The notes below the pieces were generated by a model. That model did no database searches, was not told the DNA's origin, and worked only from the letters and a program-made list of their open reading frames with translations. Shown in pieces: positions 1 through 8,413 of a stretch of DNA of 64,000 nucleotides. Within the stretch, counting starts at the first letter, position 1; each line of letters begins with the position of its first letter. Both the position numbers and the translations under genes were made by a program. Source of the stretch: Suttonella sp. R2A3 (GTDB lineage: Bacteria; Pseudomonadota; Gammaproteobacteria; Cardiobacteriales; Cardiobacteriaceae); assembly GCF_021513215.1 (NCBI RefSeq), contig NZ_CP090975.1, positions 427,501-491,500 on the forward strand, in the 5' to 3' direction.

Positions 1-64
1 TAACACACTACCTGAAGTCAATGGTGATGAAGCTGCTGATGATGCAACCAACACCATGAGCTAA
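1..64 (+). CDS. C-terminal tail of a gene entering from the left
   Basis: One frame (starting at base 2) is open from the edge and ends with TAA at 62-64. It encodes about 20 residues rich in Asp, Glu, Asn and Ala, ending in NTMS. An acidic low-complexity tail of this kind is common at protein C-termini. It lies 49 bases before the next start, so it may be the end of a gene in the same transcript. There is too little to name a family, and chance openness over 60 bases cannot be excluded. Confidence 0.3.
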   Translation, partial: NTLPEVNGDEAADDATNTMS

Positions 65-113
65 AATCAGCACGACCGTTACCTTCGCTCAATAAATCTA
101 TAAGGAGACCGTC

Positions 114-863
114 ATGCGTTTTTTGGTCACAGGGGCTAGTTCCGGATTTGGCGAAGCAATCACCAGACGCTTGGTCAGCGATGGCCATCAGGTGATTGCT
201 GCCGCCAGACGTGAGGATAGGTTACATGCCCTCGCGCAAGAACTCGGCGAAGCCGTATACCCACTCCCGCTCGATGTTTGTGATCAACAAGCGCTAACGC
301 AGTTGAGTGAACGCTTACCTGAAGATTGGCAAGCCATTGATGTATTGGTGAATAATGCCGGTTTAGCGTTAGGATTAGAGCCAGCGCATGAAGCGCAACT
401 CGATGATTGGCTAACGATGATCGACACCAATATCAAAGGCCTGGTGGTTCTTACACGCGCTATCCTACCGCAGATGGTTTCTCGTGGTAGTGGACTGGTG
501 ATTAATATCGGCTCGATCGCCGGCACTTACCCGTATCCAGGCGGTAATGTCTATGGCGCTACCAAAGCGTTTGTCCACCAATTTAGTCTCAATTTACGCG
601 CTGATTTAGCCGGTAGCGGCGTGCGCGTAAGTAATATCGAGCCAGGCTTGGCTGGTGGCAGTGAGTTTTCCAACGTGCGCTTTCATGGTGATGATGCGAA
701 AGCACAAGCCGTTTATCAAGGCACATCTGCGCTCACCCCTGAAGATATCGCCGAAACCGTTGCCTGGATTGCCAGTACACCGGCGCATATGAACGTCAAC
801 ACCATCGAAATCATGCCAACGTGTCAGGCATTTGCGCCACTCAGTGTCAGCAGGGAAAGCTAG
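114..863 (+). CDS. ydfG: SDR-family NADP-dependent dehydrogenase, YdfG-like
   Basis: Classical short-chain dehydrogenase of 249 residues, cytosolic. The nucleotide-binding glycine motif is at the N-terminus (TGASSGFG, residues 7-14), NNAG follows near residue 80, and the catalytic Ser (NIGSIAG) and YGATK are near 140-156. The length and the EPGLAGGSEFSNVRF segment resemble YdfG, which oxidises L-allo-threonine, serine and 3-hydroxy acids with NADP and reduces malonic semialdehyde. The start is supported by AAGGAG at 102-107, six bases before the ATG. It converges on a second SDR gene with only 15 bases between stops. The exact substrate is inferred from overall resemblance. Confidence 0.85.
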   Translation: MRFLVTGASSGFGEAITRRLVSDGHQVIAAARREDRLHALAQELGEAVYPLPLDVCDQQALTQLSERLPEDWQAIDVLVNNAGLALGLEPAHEAQLDDWLTMIDTNIKGLVVLTRAILPQMVSRGSGLVINIGSIAGTYPYPGGNVYGATKAFVHQFSLNLRADLAGSGVRVSNIEPGLAGGSEFSNVRFHGDDAKAQAVYQGTSALTPEDIAETVAWIASTPAHMNVNTIEIMPTCQAFAPLSVSRES

Positions 864-878
864 TTGGCAGCTACTGCT

Positions 879-1715
879 TTAGTGCCCGCGAAACTCGTCC
901 ATCGATGAGGTCACTTTGAGGATATGTTTTGCCGTCCAGTCCCACCACGGCTGAGGCAACAGTGCCTTAATGATCATCGCTAAACGCACCGACCACGGCA
1001 AATAACGAACTGCTTTGCCATCCAGCATAGCCTGCCAAGCGGCATTTACTGCTTGTTCTGGGGTTAATATCGGGGTGAGGAACATCTTTTTCGCACCTGC
1101 AAACATACCAGTGCTGATATAACTCGGGCAAAATGTGGTTAGTTTAATGTGCTCGTGGCCGGCGTTGATCAGCTCCAAACGTAGCGAATCACCCCAACCT
1201 AACATCGCCCATTTTGACGCACAATAGACCGCCATACGTGGATTTGATACCGTAGCCGCAGCGGAGGCAATATTTAAAATCCGCATCTCTTGCGACTTAC
1301 GCTCTATCATTTGTGGCAATAGAGCGCGTGTGATTTGCATTGGCGCAAGCGTATTGATTTGCATACACCATTCAGGTGGTTTTTCATCTTGCCAGAAATA
1401 CGCATTACCGGACACCACGCCGGCATTATTAATCAACACATCAATCTCACCGGCCGCCCCACGCTCAAGCAGCGTGGTTAACTGTTGGTCAATTACTGCG
1501 CTATCACTTAAATCGACCTCAGTAGTGATCACCTCGATAGGCGTGTTAGACGCTTCACGAACAAGATCTGCGGTTTCTTGCATACCAGCAACATCTTGGT
1601 CCCATAAATGGAGCGTTGTGGCACCTTCTCTTGCTGCTCTGAGTGCATAAAGCCGCCCCATGCCCATAGCAGCGCCGGTAATCAGCACATTTTTTCCTGA
1701 AACGCCATATCCCAT
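879..1715 (-). CDS. SDR-family oxidoreductase
   Basis: Short-chain dehydrogenase/reductase of 278 residues. It has TGAAMGMG near the N-terminus for the dinucleotide, NNAG near residue 95 and a YCASK catalytic pair preceded by NIASAA. A C-terminal extension of about 50 residues, with a hydrophobic stretch and WWDW, goes beyond the SDR core; this is seen in SDRs acting on lipophilic substrates, but the substrate cannot be read here. The start lies 9 bases after the stop of the aldehyde dehydrogenase, so the two are almost certainly cotranscribed. An alcohol/aldehyde oxidation pair is a reasonable inference. It is clearly different from the YdfG-like SDR it converges on. Confidence 0.8.
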   Translation of the reverse strand: MGYGVSGKNVLITGAAMGMGRLYALRAAREGATTLHLWDQDVAGMQETADLVREASNTPIEVITTEVDLSDSAVIDQQLTTLLERGAAGEIDVLINNAGVVSGNAYFWQDEKPPEWCMQINTLAPMQITRALLPQMIERKSQEMRILNIASAAATVSNPRMAVYCASKWAMLGWGDSLRLELINAGHEHIKLTTFCPSYISTGMFAGAKKMFLTPILTPEQAVNAAWQAMLDGKAVRYLPWSVRLAMIIKALLPQPWWDWTAKHILKVTSSMDEFRGH

Positions 1716-1724
1716 AGTCCACTC

Positions 1725-3140
1725 CTAGCGATTAACGATATGTTTAATAACCCATTGGGTCAGTCGATTATACGGTGGTGCAATCCATCGCATCGTCTCT
1801 AGCCATAGCGGTTTACTCATGATCGGCTTTTGGTGACTAAAGGTCTCTAATGAGTAGCGCCCCATATAACGACCAAAGCCGCTTTGCCCCACGCCGCCAA
1901 ATGGCAATTCTGGCGCACTTAGATGCGCAACAGCGATATTAAAACAAAGCGCCCCTGAGCTTGTTTGTTCTCTATATTTTGTGCGTATTATTTCATCGTC
2001 GCTAAACACATAGAGCGCTAACGGTTTCTCACGAGCATTAATAAACGCAATCGCTTCATCAACATCAGCTACGCGCACAATCGGTAATATCGGGCCAAAG
2101 ATTTCTTCTTGCATCAACTGCGCATCATTTAATACGCGATCAACAATCGTTGGCGCGATATAACGCGTCTCGGCATCGATCTCACCGCCCAACACAACCT
2201 GTTGTGGGTCAACGTCTGTTAATAACCCTTTTAGACGCTCTAGATGTTGCTCATGAATAATCCGCCCATAATCCGCACTCTCACGAACGTGCTCGCTATA
2301 GATCTGCACCACAGCTTTTTTGAGCGCAGCAATCAAGGGCTCAGCCATTGCTTCAGTGGTTAAAATATAATCCGGGGCGACACAGGTTTGCCCAGCGTTA
2401 AGCCATTTCGCCCAAGCAATACGGTAGGCCGCATTCTCTAAATGAACGCTACCATCGATCCATAGCGGCGATTTACCGCCGAGTTCAAGAGTGACTGGTG
2501 TCAGGTGACGGGCAGCCGCGGCCATCACCTTTTGTGCGACTGCTGCACCACCGGTGTAGAAAATATGATCAAAGCGCGCTTCTAATAATTTTGCACTACC
2601 GGCACCATCAGTGATGATCACCGCTATCGCGCGTTGATCGAGGTATTTCGGTAATAATTCGGCACACAGACGCGCGACATTCGGCGCATGTTCACTGGGT
2701 TTAAGTAACGCAGTATTACCCGCGGCTAGTGCGCCAACTAATGGTGAGAGTAATAACATCAGCGGATAATTCCACGGTGCGATGATTAACACTGTGCCCA
2801 AAGGCTCATAGATCAAGCGCCCACTGGCTGGTTGCAACGACAACGGTATGCGCACGCGCTTTGGTTTCAACCATTTTTTTAAATGCTTTAAGGTGTAGCG
2901 GATTTCGCTGGCGACAAAACCAATTTCGGTTAACGCGCTTTCGCACGCCGCCTTGCCTAAATCTTGCTTTAATGCTTCGGTAAATGCCGCTTCCTGCTCA
3001 TCAAGCATTCGCGCGAGTGCTTTGAGTTGTTCAAGTCGCCAAGCAAGCGGTTTACTCTGCCCACTTTGATAAAATCCACGCAGCTTCGCAAGCGTATCTT
3101 CAATCTCAGTTTGCGTGAGTGTATGTTTAAACATAGCCAA
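1725..3140 (-). CDS. NAD(P)-dependent aldehyde dehydrogenase (coniferyl-aldehyde type)
   Basis: Aldehyde dehydrogenase of 471 residues, shorter than the usual 480-500 and matching the class 3 / coniferyl aldehyde dehydrogenase branch. Visible motifs are PWNYP near 122-126, the general-base glutamate in LELGGKSP (Glu219), the catalytic cysteine in GQTCVAPDY (Cys253) and the late EEIFGPILPI and PFGGVGQSGFGRY blocks. A hydrophobic C-terminus (about residues 445-471) may associate with membrane, as in fatty aldehyde dehydrogenases. It is followed after 9 bases by an SDR gene. Probable role: oxidation of long-chain or aromatic aldehydes to acids; the substrate is not determinable. Confidence 0.88.
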   Translation of the reverse strand: MAMFKHTLTQTEIEDTLAKLRGFYQSGQSKPLAWRLEQLKALARMLDEQEAAFTEALKQDLGKAACESALTEIGFVASEIRYTLKHLKKWLKPKRVRIPLSLQPASGRLIYEPLGTVLIIAPWNYPLMLLLSPLVGALAAGNTALLKPSEHAPNVARLCAELLPKYLDQRAIAVIITDGAGSAKLLEARFDHIFYTGGAAVAQKVMAAAARHLTPVTLELGGKSPLWIDGSVHLENAAYRIAWAKWLNAGQTCVAPDYILTTEAMAEPLIAALKKAVVQIYSEHVRESADYGRIIHEQHLERLKGLLTDVDPQQVVLGGEIDAETRYIAPTIVDRVLNDAQLMQEEIFGPILPIVRVADVDEAIAFINAREKPLALYVFSDDEIIRTKYREQTSSGALCFNIAVAHLSAPELPFGGVGQSGFGRYMGRYSLETFSHQKPIMSKPLWLETMRWIAPPYNRLTQWVIKHIVNR

Positions 3141-3235
3141 CCCTCTTAATCACGCTCAATGAGCGGTTTATGCACTCAATATAGCGCATTTAATACCAAA
3201 GCATAAGCGTGAATTCAGCGTGTTGCTAGTGGAAA

Positions 3236-4696
3236 TTATGCTGCACTATCTTGATCTGCGATGCTGCTCAATGATGCGGACAGCCATTGCCAAAACGTCA
3301 CCACCGAAGGGATATGCACCTGTTCATCGGGTGAATGCGCGCCGGTGATGGTTGGGCCAAAAGAGATCATCTGCCAATCGGGGTAATGTTCACCCAAAAT
3401 GCCACACTCTAATCCCGCATGGATGGCTTTAAGTTGTGGGGTTTTCCCGAACAAAGCCTCTCCGGTTTTGAGCATCGTTTGCACAATGGCTGCCTCAGGA
3501 TCCGGTTGCCAGCCTGGATAATCGCCTTCAAATGTTGCACTACCCTCTAAAGCAGCAGCCAGGATTGAGAAACGGCGTGCCAAATCTGCTTTTGCATCTT
3601 CATGCGATGAGCGGATCAGCGCTTGCAGGCTGGCTTGGTCTTCGCCGACGCGAATAATGGCTAAATTGCTCGAGGTTTCTACCAAGTTTGACATCGCAAG
3701 ATCCATGCGCACCACACCATTTGGGCAACCTAACACACCGGCAATCAAGCGTTGCAGCGAGCTTTGCTCGAGAACGGTTGCCGGACGTTCAGCCTTCTTC
3801 AAGCCAATCGCAAGCTTTTGATCTTCTTTCGGTAACTCAGCACGTAACGCCTTATTAATCGCCTCAATGTGTGCCTGCAGGGTTGATTCATCGATCTCGC
3901 CACACAGTACCGCCTCTGCCTCACGAGGAATCGCATTACGCATATTACCGCCTTCAGCGCTGGCAAGCTTGATCTCATAATGCTCTACCAGTTCATCAAT
4001 CACCCGCATAAGGATAATAGTCGCATTACCACGTTGATCGATAATGTTCAGCCCTGAGTGACCACCGGATAAGCCACTGATCGTCAGATGATACGCGTGT
4101 GTCTGAGTATTATTTTCACGGGTTAGCGGCAAGGTAATTTCAGCATCAACCCCACCCGCGCAGCCAATATAGAGCTCTCCTTCTTCTTCAGAATCAAGGT
4201 TCAACAGAATATCGCCTTGCAGCCATCCTTCGCGCAACCCTTTCGCACCATCCATCCCGCATTCTTCTGTCGCCGTAAAAAGCGCTTCAATCGGACCATG
4301 GACGAGGTTTTTATCAGCTAATACAGCCAATGCCGCAGCTGCACCAATGCCGTTATCCGCACCGAGCGTTGTGCCTTGTGCGCGCAACCAGTCGCCATCG
4401 ACCTGTGTGCGGATCGGATCACGCTGGAAATCATGATCGCTGTCATTATTTTTTTGCGCCACCATATCCAAATGTGATTGTAAGATAACCCCAGGAGAAT
4501 ATTCCTTACCAGCGGTTGCTGGTTTACGCACCAATACATTGCCTACTTCATCTATCTCTGCAAACAAACCGAGACGCGCCGCTTCGTCGAGCACGTACTG
4601 GCGCACGGCCTCTTCATGATACGACGGCCGCGGAATTTGCGTTAAGGCATGAAAATAGCCCCACAATAGCTGCGGTTGAAGGTCTTTAATGGTCAT
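3236..4696 (-). CDS. pepD: Aminoacyl-histidine dipeptidase (peptidase D)
   Basis: M20-family cytosolic dipeptidase of 486 residues, the same length as E. coli PepD. Metal ligands appear in family order: SHLDMVA near residue 80, GADNGIG near 118, EECGMDGAKG near 148 and the late HAGLECG near 435. The family hydrolyses Xaa-His and other unblocked dipeptides and cysteinylglycine with two zinc ions. The gene lies 83 bases downstream of sohB on the same strand. All domains appear intact and there is no sign of truncation. Confidence 0.95.
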   Translation of the reverse strand: MTIKDLQPQLLWGYFHALTQIPRPSYHEEAVRQYVLDEAARLGLFAEIDEVGNVLVRKPATAGKEYSPGVILQSHLDMVAQKNNDSDHDFQRDPIRTQVDGDWLRAQGTTLGADNGIGAAAALAVLADKNLVHGPIEALFTATEECGMDGAKGLREGWLQGDILLNLDSEEEGELYIGCAGGVDAEITLPLTRENNTQTHAYHLTISGLSGGHSGLNIIDQRGNATIILMRVIDELVEHYEIKLASAEGGNMRNAIPREAEAVLCGEIDESTLQAHIEAINKALRAELPKEDQKLAIGLKKAERPATVLEQSSLQRLIAGVLGCPNGVVRMDLAMSNLVETSSNLAIIRVGEDQASLQALIRSSHEDAKADLARRFSILAAALEGSATFEGDYPGWQPDPEAAIVQTMLKTGEALFGKTPQLKAIHAGLECGILGEHYPDWQMISFGPTITGAHSPDEQVHIPSVVTFWQWLSASLSSIADQDSAA

Positions 4697-4779
4697 AGAA
4701 CGTCCTTAAATAATCGATTGGGCTATGGTATCGCCAGCACCTTGCAGGTACAAGATGAGGCGATTACCGCTTGGCAAAT

Positions 4780-5780
4780 CTATTGAATATGCGCTTTAAA
4801 TGGTCCTTGTACCATCGCTTTACCGAGAAAGCGCGATTTCAGCTTATCGAACAAGCTTTCATGCACTTCGTCCTCAATCAGTAATAGGTTATGGCTATCC
4901 AAGTGCGCCAAAATGTAATCGTCGCTGGTACGCACACCATCAATCAAGCCATTTTCAACCGCCTGTGTGCCATACCAGGTTTCGCCGGTGGCAATACTAT
5001 CCACATCTAATTGTGGGCGTGCGGCACGAATATGGTCTTTAAACAGATCGTGGGTCATCGCCAGTTCGTGCTTAAATTGTGCGCGATCCTCATCAGTATT
5101 CTCAGCAAACATCGTCAGGCTACGTTTGTGCTTGCCAGCGGTGTGTTGTTCGTAATGAATCGCATTTTTTTCCAGTAAATCATGGAAGTTTGGCAGCGCA
5201 CCGATTACCCCTACCGAACCCATAATCGCAAAAGGTGCAGCGAGTAATTCATCCGCCACACACGCCATCATATAACCGCCACTTGCAGCAACCTTATCGA
5301 CACAAATCACTAAGCGTACCGATTGTGCGCGCAGGCGTGCCAATTGCGAGGCTGCAAGGCCGTAAGCGTGTACCAAACCACCAGCGCTTTCTAAGCGAAG
5401 CATGACATGATCATTGCTACCCGCCACTTGCAGTACCGCACTAATCTGTTCGCGTAAACTAACCACCGCGCTCGCCTCGATATCGCCATCAAAATCGAGA
5501 ATATACATATTCGGCTTCTCGGCTTGTTGTTCTTGACGGTTCTTTTCAGCTTTTTTTCCGCTTTATGGTGTGCTTTTAATGCTTTTTTATCGAGCAAGAC
5601 CGTTTTGAGTTGTTCACGCTGAGCGGCAAACGATTCATTCAACGAACGAATGTGCAGCTTATCATCGTCATTTTTATGTTTGCGCGCGGCCGCTGCCACG
5701 CCGATGATAATGACTAATGCGAGGACGAATGTTGCGATCTTGGCAAAAAACAATCCATACTCGTAGAAAAAAGCGCTCAT
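4780..5780 (-). CDS. sohB: SohB inner-membrane S49 protease, split by a -1 frameshift
   Basis: Two overlapping frames together make one SohB. The upstream frame begins at 5780 with a membrane segment (about residues 12-32) and a charged Lys/Glu-rich linker; read straight it leaves the family at residue 77 and stops at 5391 after 129 residues. The downstream frame supplies the S49 domain: LDFDGDI, catalytic Ser in AASGGY (Ser167 of the joined protein) and Lys in TAGKHKRS (Lys217). Joining by -1 at the A AAA AAG heptamer (mRNA positions 5556 to 5550) gives 333 residues, close to the normal length. This is either programmed frameshifting, transcriptional slippage in the seven-A run, an authentic disruption, or a base-calling error. 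An internal ATG at 5508 could express the protease domain alone. Confidence 0.85.
5550..5556 (-). other. Candidate -1 slippery heptamer A AAA AAG in sohB
   Basis: In the upstream sohB frame (start 5780) the codons at 5558-5550 read GAA AAA AAG, so A AAA AAG is in the exact register needed for simultaneous P/A-site slippage, as in E. coli dnaX. After slippage the next codon is GCT at 5550-5548, in the frame that encodes the protease domain. No clear Shine-Dalgarno-like stimulator lies just upstream, and no strong hairpin is obvious just downstream; this weakens the programmed interpretation. Confidence 0.5.
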
Positions 5781-5784
5781 AAAC

Positions 5785-6522
5785 TTATGATTCCTCAGTT
5801 AAAAATAATGACAAAAGCGTCGTAAAACACAAAATATGCAGCAGCAAAAAAAACACCGTTTGCATGCTGAGAATCCCTTGATGTAATAACTCAATATGTT
5901 CAAACGGTGATAGCCAGCGCGTAATCGCCACCAGCCAATCCGGTGAACTCAACAAAATCGGCATAAGCCACAATAGCAGCCAGATAAGTGCCAAACAGAG
6001 TGAGGCTACTAACGGCGGTAGTTTTGCTGAAACCATCAGGCCAAGTAACAAGGCATAAATGATCACTAACCCTTGAGCAAGCACCATAGCCCATAACAAA
6101 CCGTTATCCCAATCGGTTCCTGGCGTGAGTGCGCCAACAAACAACCAAAATGGCAACGCTACCAACATGCTGCCAATCAATAAGACCAGCAACTTTGCCC
6201 AAATGACGCGCCAGCGTCCTTGATTGAATCGCCATAATTGGTCAGTACGCCACTCTCGCTCTATTCCTAAGCACCGCGCGGCAAAATAAAGACTAAAGAT
6301 GATAATCAACCACACCACCACACGACTGCCCTGACCGAGCAATAGCTCGGTAGCACCACGTTGATTATTCAGTTGTGCAAGCTTGGGTGCCAGGTCTTGA
6401 TAGGCTTCAAAAGCAGCGAGGAGATAAATCGTCAAACCCAGCCACATCAGTAGGAGACTCACATAAAAAGCGCCGCCGCACAGCAAGCGCCACTCTTTGG
6501 CAAACACGTCACGAAAGCGCAT
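5785..6522 (-). CDS. ABC transporter membrane permease (ABC-2 type)
   Basis: Integral membrane protein of 245 residues with about six hydrophobic segments (near 18-36, 70-88, 110-128, 140-165, 170-193, 222-240). A soluble loop with GIEREWRTDQLWRF follows the second segment; this is typical of ABC-2 permeases related to NosY/GldF. The start overlaps the end of the ATPase gene by 14 bases, so the two are translationally coupled partners. sohB begins 4 bases after its stop. The transported substrate is unknown; nothing in the sequence points to haem or copper export. Confidence 0.8.
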   Translation of the reverse strand: MRFRDVFAKEWRLLCGGAFYVSLLLMWLGLTIYLLAAFEAYQDLAPKLAQLNNQRGATELLLGQGSRVVVWLIIIFSLYFAARCLGIEREWRTDQLWRFNQGRWRVIWAKLLVLLIGSMLVALPFWLFVGALTPGTDWDNGLLWAMVLAQGLVIIYALLLGLMVSAKLPPLVASLCLALIWLLLWLMPILLSSPDWLVAITRWLSPFEHIELLHQGILSMQTVFFLLLHILCFTTLLSLFLTEES

Positions 6523-7318
6523 CGATTTTCTCCTGTAGCGCTTCAGCCGGATAGTCTTGGCTCACACTCAACACACCTTCAGGCAACATCGATTGCTCGG
6601 CGGATAACCCAATAAATCGCCCATCACGCACCACAGCATCAGGAATTTGCTCTGCTATATGTCGATTCTTAAACGCCAACCACTGTAAATCATGTCGCGG
6701 CTCTGGTAAATCGAGCGCCAAACAGCGGCCTTCTCTAAGCACATACACACGGTCAGCAAGTGCCGCCACTTCGCCTAAATCATGACTCACTAAGACAATA
6801 GCGCTCGTTTGTGCGATCTGTTTAAACAAAACCTTCATCGCTTGACGTTGCGCTACATCCAAACCATTACTGGGCTCATCAAGCAGTAACACTTGCGGAC
6901 TAGTCAGCAACACTTGTGCCAGCGCTAAGCGTTGGCGATAACCATGAGACAATGCACAACCACGCTGATTAAGTACCTTCTCTAAGGCGCAGAGCTCAAT
7001 GATTTCATCAAGGTGTACACTATCTTGTCGATACGTATTTTGCAGGCGACACAACGCTTCATAGACGCTCCAATCAGGATAGATGGGGGCTTTATCCGGC
7101 ATCATAGCTAAATGCTCAGCAACACCGTCGCGATAATCAATTGTGCCTTTTTGTGGCGTTTTCATACCAGCAAGCAATTGAAGCAGCGTTGTTTTTCCTG
7201 ACCCATTCTCACCTACCAAGGCAACGATCTCTTGCGCACCTACGCTAAGCGAACAATCATCAAGAATGCACTTTGCGTGGTGGCGATAGCTAATCGCGTT
7301 GGCTTGGATTAGGGTCAT
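6509..7318 (-). CDS. ABC transporter ATP-binding subunit
   Basis: ATPase of 269 residues with Walker A GENGSGKTT, a signature variant LSHGYRQR instead of LSGGQ, Walker B LLLDEPSNGLD and a switch His in VSHD. The last 70 residues form the accessory region of CcmA/NosF/drug-type exporters. I start it at the ATG at 7316-7318. A longer frame opens at 7345, but that ATG sits inside the rpmG terminator stem and adds nine hydrophobic residues unlike the family. No good ribosome-binding site is visible for either. Partner of the overlapping permease; exporter function inferred from family. Confidence 0.85.
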   Translation of the reverse strand: MTLIQANAISYRHHAKCILDDCSLSVGAQEIVALVGENGSGKTTLLQLLAGMKTPQKGTIDYRDGVAEHLAMMPDKAPIYPDWSVYEALCRLQNTYRQDSVHLDEIIELCALEKVLNQRGCALSHGYRQRLALAQVLLTSPQVLLLDEPSNGLDVAQRQAMKVLFKQIAQTSAIVLVSHDLGEVAALADRVYVLREGRCLALDLPEPRHDLQWLAFKNRHIAEQIPDAVVRDGRFIGLSAEQSMLPEGVLSVSQDYPAEALQEKIDALS

Positions 7319-7331
7319 AAAAAAGATGCGT

Positions 7332-7359
7332 AAAAAAACCCGCATATTAGCGGGTTTTT
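7332..7359 (-). terminator. Bidirectional intrinsic terminator after rpmG
   Basis: Stem CCCGC (7339-7343) and GCGGG (7350-7354) with loop ATATTA, flanked by seven A on the left and five T on the right. Read on the minus strand it ends in a seven-T run, 20 bases after the rpmG stop. It separates the ribosomal protein operon from the ABC transporter genes. Confidence 0.85.
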
Positions 7360-7378
7360 AGCGCAATGTGTGATTAAA

Positions 7379-7549
7379 TTACTTAATCTTCGCTTCTTTA
7401 TAGATCACATGCTTACGGACAACAGGATCAAATTTCTTGATCTCCATTTTCTCAGGCATGTTGCGCTTATTTTTGGTCGTGGTGTAAAAATGCCCAGTTC
7501 CTTCAGAAGAAACCAAACGAATTTTCTCGCGAACGTTTTTCTTAGCCAT
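7379..7549 (-). CDS. rpmG: 50S ribosomal protein L33
   Basis: Small basic protein of 56 residues beginning [12 protein letters not shown] and containing [20 protein letters not shown] and a lysine-rich end, which is the L33 consensus of Proteobacteria. It lacks the CxxC zinc pairs found in the other L33 type, so it is the zinc-independent form. It follows rpmB by 10 bases and is ended by the hairpin at 7332-7359. GGAG-like bases sit just before the start (plus-strand ctcct at 7556-7560). Confidence 0.96.
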   Translation of the reverse strand: MAKKNVREKIRLVSSEGTGHFYTTTKNKRNMPEKMEIKKFDPVVRKHVIYKEAKIK

Positions 7550-7559
7550 CGCTTACTCC

Positions 7560-7796
7560 TTACACCTTATCGCCACGTGCACGGATATCGCTCAAAACGG
7601 CATCAATACCTTTTTTATCGATAATGCGCATCCCGTGGGTGGATACTTTTAGTTTCACAAACCGGTTCTCGCTCTGAACCCAAAAGCGATGCTCTTGGAT
7701 GTTCGGCAGAAAACGGCGCTTAGATTTGTTGTTCGCGTGGGAAACGGTATTACCGACCATCGGCTTTTTACCGGTCACCTGGCAAATGCGGGCCAT
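7560..7796 (-). CDS. rpmB: 50S ribosomal protein L28
   Basis: Protein of 78 residues matching bacterial L28 throughout: [10 protein letters not shown], the [15 protein letters not shown] block, [15 protein letters not shown] and the [11 protein letters not shown] end. It is the first gene of the rpmB-rpmG pair found together across Gammaproteobacteria. It begins 36 bases after the tRNA-Phe 3' end, so read-through from the tRNA promoter is likely. AGAGG precedes the start. Confidence 0.97.
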   Translation of the reverse strand: MARICQVTGKKPMVGNTVSHANNKSKRRFLPNIQEHRFWVQSENRFVKLKVSTHGMRIIDKKGIDAVLSDIRARGDKV

Positions 7797-7832
7797 AGCC
7801 GTACCTCTTATATTAAATTAAAAACCATACAA

Positions 7833-7908
7833 TGGTGGCCAAGGGCGGAATCGAACCACCGACACGCGGATTTTCAATCCGCTGCTCTACCAACTGAGCT
7901 ACTTGGCC
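7833..7908 (-). tRNA. tRNA-Phe (anticodon GAA)
   Basis: Complete cloverleaf of 76 bases with encoded CCA. The acceptor GGCCAAG (7908-7902) pairs with CTTGGCC, the D-arm is GCTCAGTTGGTAGAGC, the anticodon stem GCGGA/TCCGC encloses TTGAAAA, and the T-arm is GGTGG-TTCGATT-CCGCC. The anticodon GAA assigns phenylalanine. A weak ACCAT/ATGGT hairpin with four T follows (7836-7824), using the CCA end in its stem, so termination before rpmB is likely incomplete. Confidence 0.97.
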
Positions 7909-7922
7909 CCGGAAGGCTGCGC

Positions 7923-7951
7923 ATTAAACAGCATTTTGCGCCCTGCGTCAA
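7923..7951 (-). promoter_or_regulatory. Sigma-70 promoter for tRNA-Phe (and probably rpmBG)
   Basis: On the minus strand TTGACG (7951-7946), exactly 17 bases of spacer, then TTTAAT (7928-7923), followed by a GC-rich discriminator GCGCAGCC. That discriminator is typical of stringently controlled stable-RNA promoters. The tRNA begins 14 bases after the -10 box. Confidence 0.8.
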
Positions 7952-8051
7952 CTCTTTCCATAACTTTTTTACTTTTTCCCTTAATTCGGCACACTTCCGG
8001 CACACTTATAGTGCCTGTTAAATACTTTACACATCAAATAGTGAACGTATT

Positions 8052-8324
8052 TTATGCTTCAGATGAGCCAGGAACATAAGCCTTAGGCGCAACCGCTTCG
8101 TCATTAAACAAAAATGCCTGCATTTGCTCACGCAAAAAAGCCTGAGCCTCAGGCTCGAAGGAAGATAAATGATGCTCATTAATTAACATCGTTTGCTGTT
8201 CAAGCCACATACTCCATGCTTCTTGCGAGATATGATTGACAATCCGCTCACCAAGCTCACCTGGCATCGGTTTACGTGTTAACGCTTCTCCTTCACGTTG
8301 AAGTTTTTGGCAAAAAACCTTCAT
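8052..8324 (-). CDS. yggX: Fe(2+)-trafficking / oxidative protection protein YggX
   Basis: Protein of 90 residues with the YggX pattern: a Cys near the N-terminus (MKVFCQKLQ), the EGEALTRKPMPGELGERI block, SQEAWSMWLEQQTMLINE, and a C-terminal FLFNDE. YggX is a small cytosolic protein implicated in labile iron handling and protection of Fe-S clusters. It is divergent from nagZ across 89 bases. AGGAGCTTTT before the ATG (plus-strand aaaagctcct at 8326-8335) supports the start. Confidence 0.95.
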   Translation of the reverse strand: MKVFCQKLQREGEALTRKPMPGELGERIVNHISQEAWSMWLEQQTMLINEHHLSSFEPEAQAFLREQMQAFLFNDEAVAPKAYVPGSSEA

Positions 8325-8343
8325 AAAAGCTCCTCATCACTAA

Positions 8344-8388
8344 ATGCTGGTATACAGCATACCAAATAGCGCCCTGCTCTGGTAAAAT
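8344..8388. promoter_or_regulatory. Divergent yggX/nagZ control region with a near-palindrome
   Basis: Bases 8344-8360 read ATGCT-GGTATAC-AGCAT, a 5-bp inverted repeat around GTATAC. On the plus strand TG then TAAAAT at 8380-8388 is an extended -10 for nagZ, 25 bases before its ATG. The inverted repeat is a possible operator; no known factor consensus is recognised. Confidence 0.35.
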
Positions 8389-8413
8389 TGCCTTTTTGTG
8401 ATAAACCCTGTTT

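Noticed and set aside
7316-7345. Longer start (ATG 7345) for the ABC ATPase
   Set aside because: The codon is within the rpmG terminator stem and the added residues do not resemble the family.
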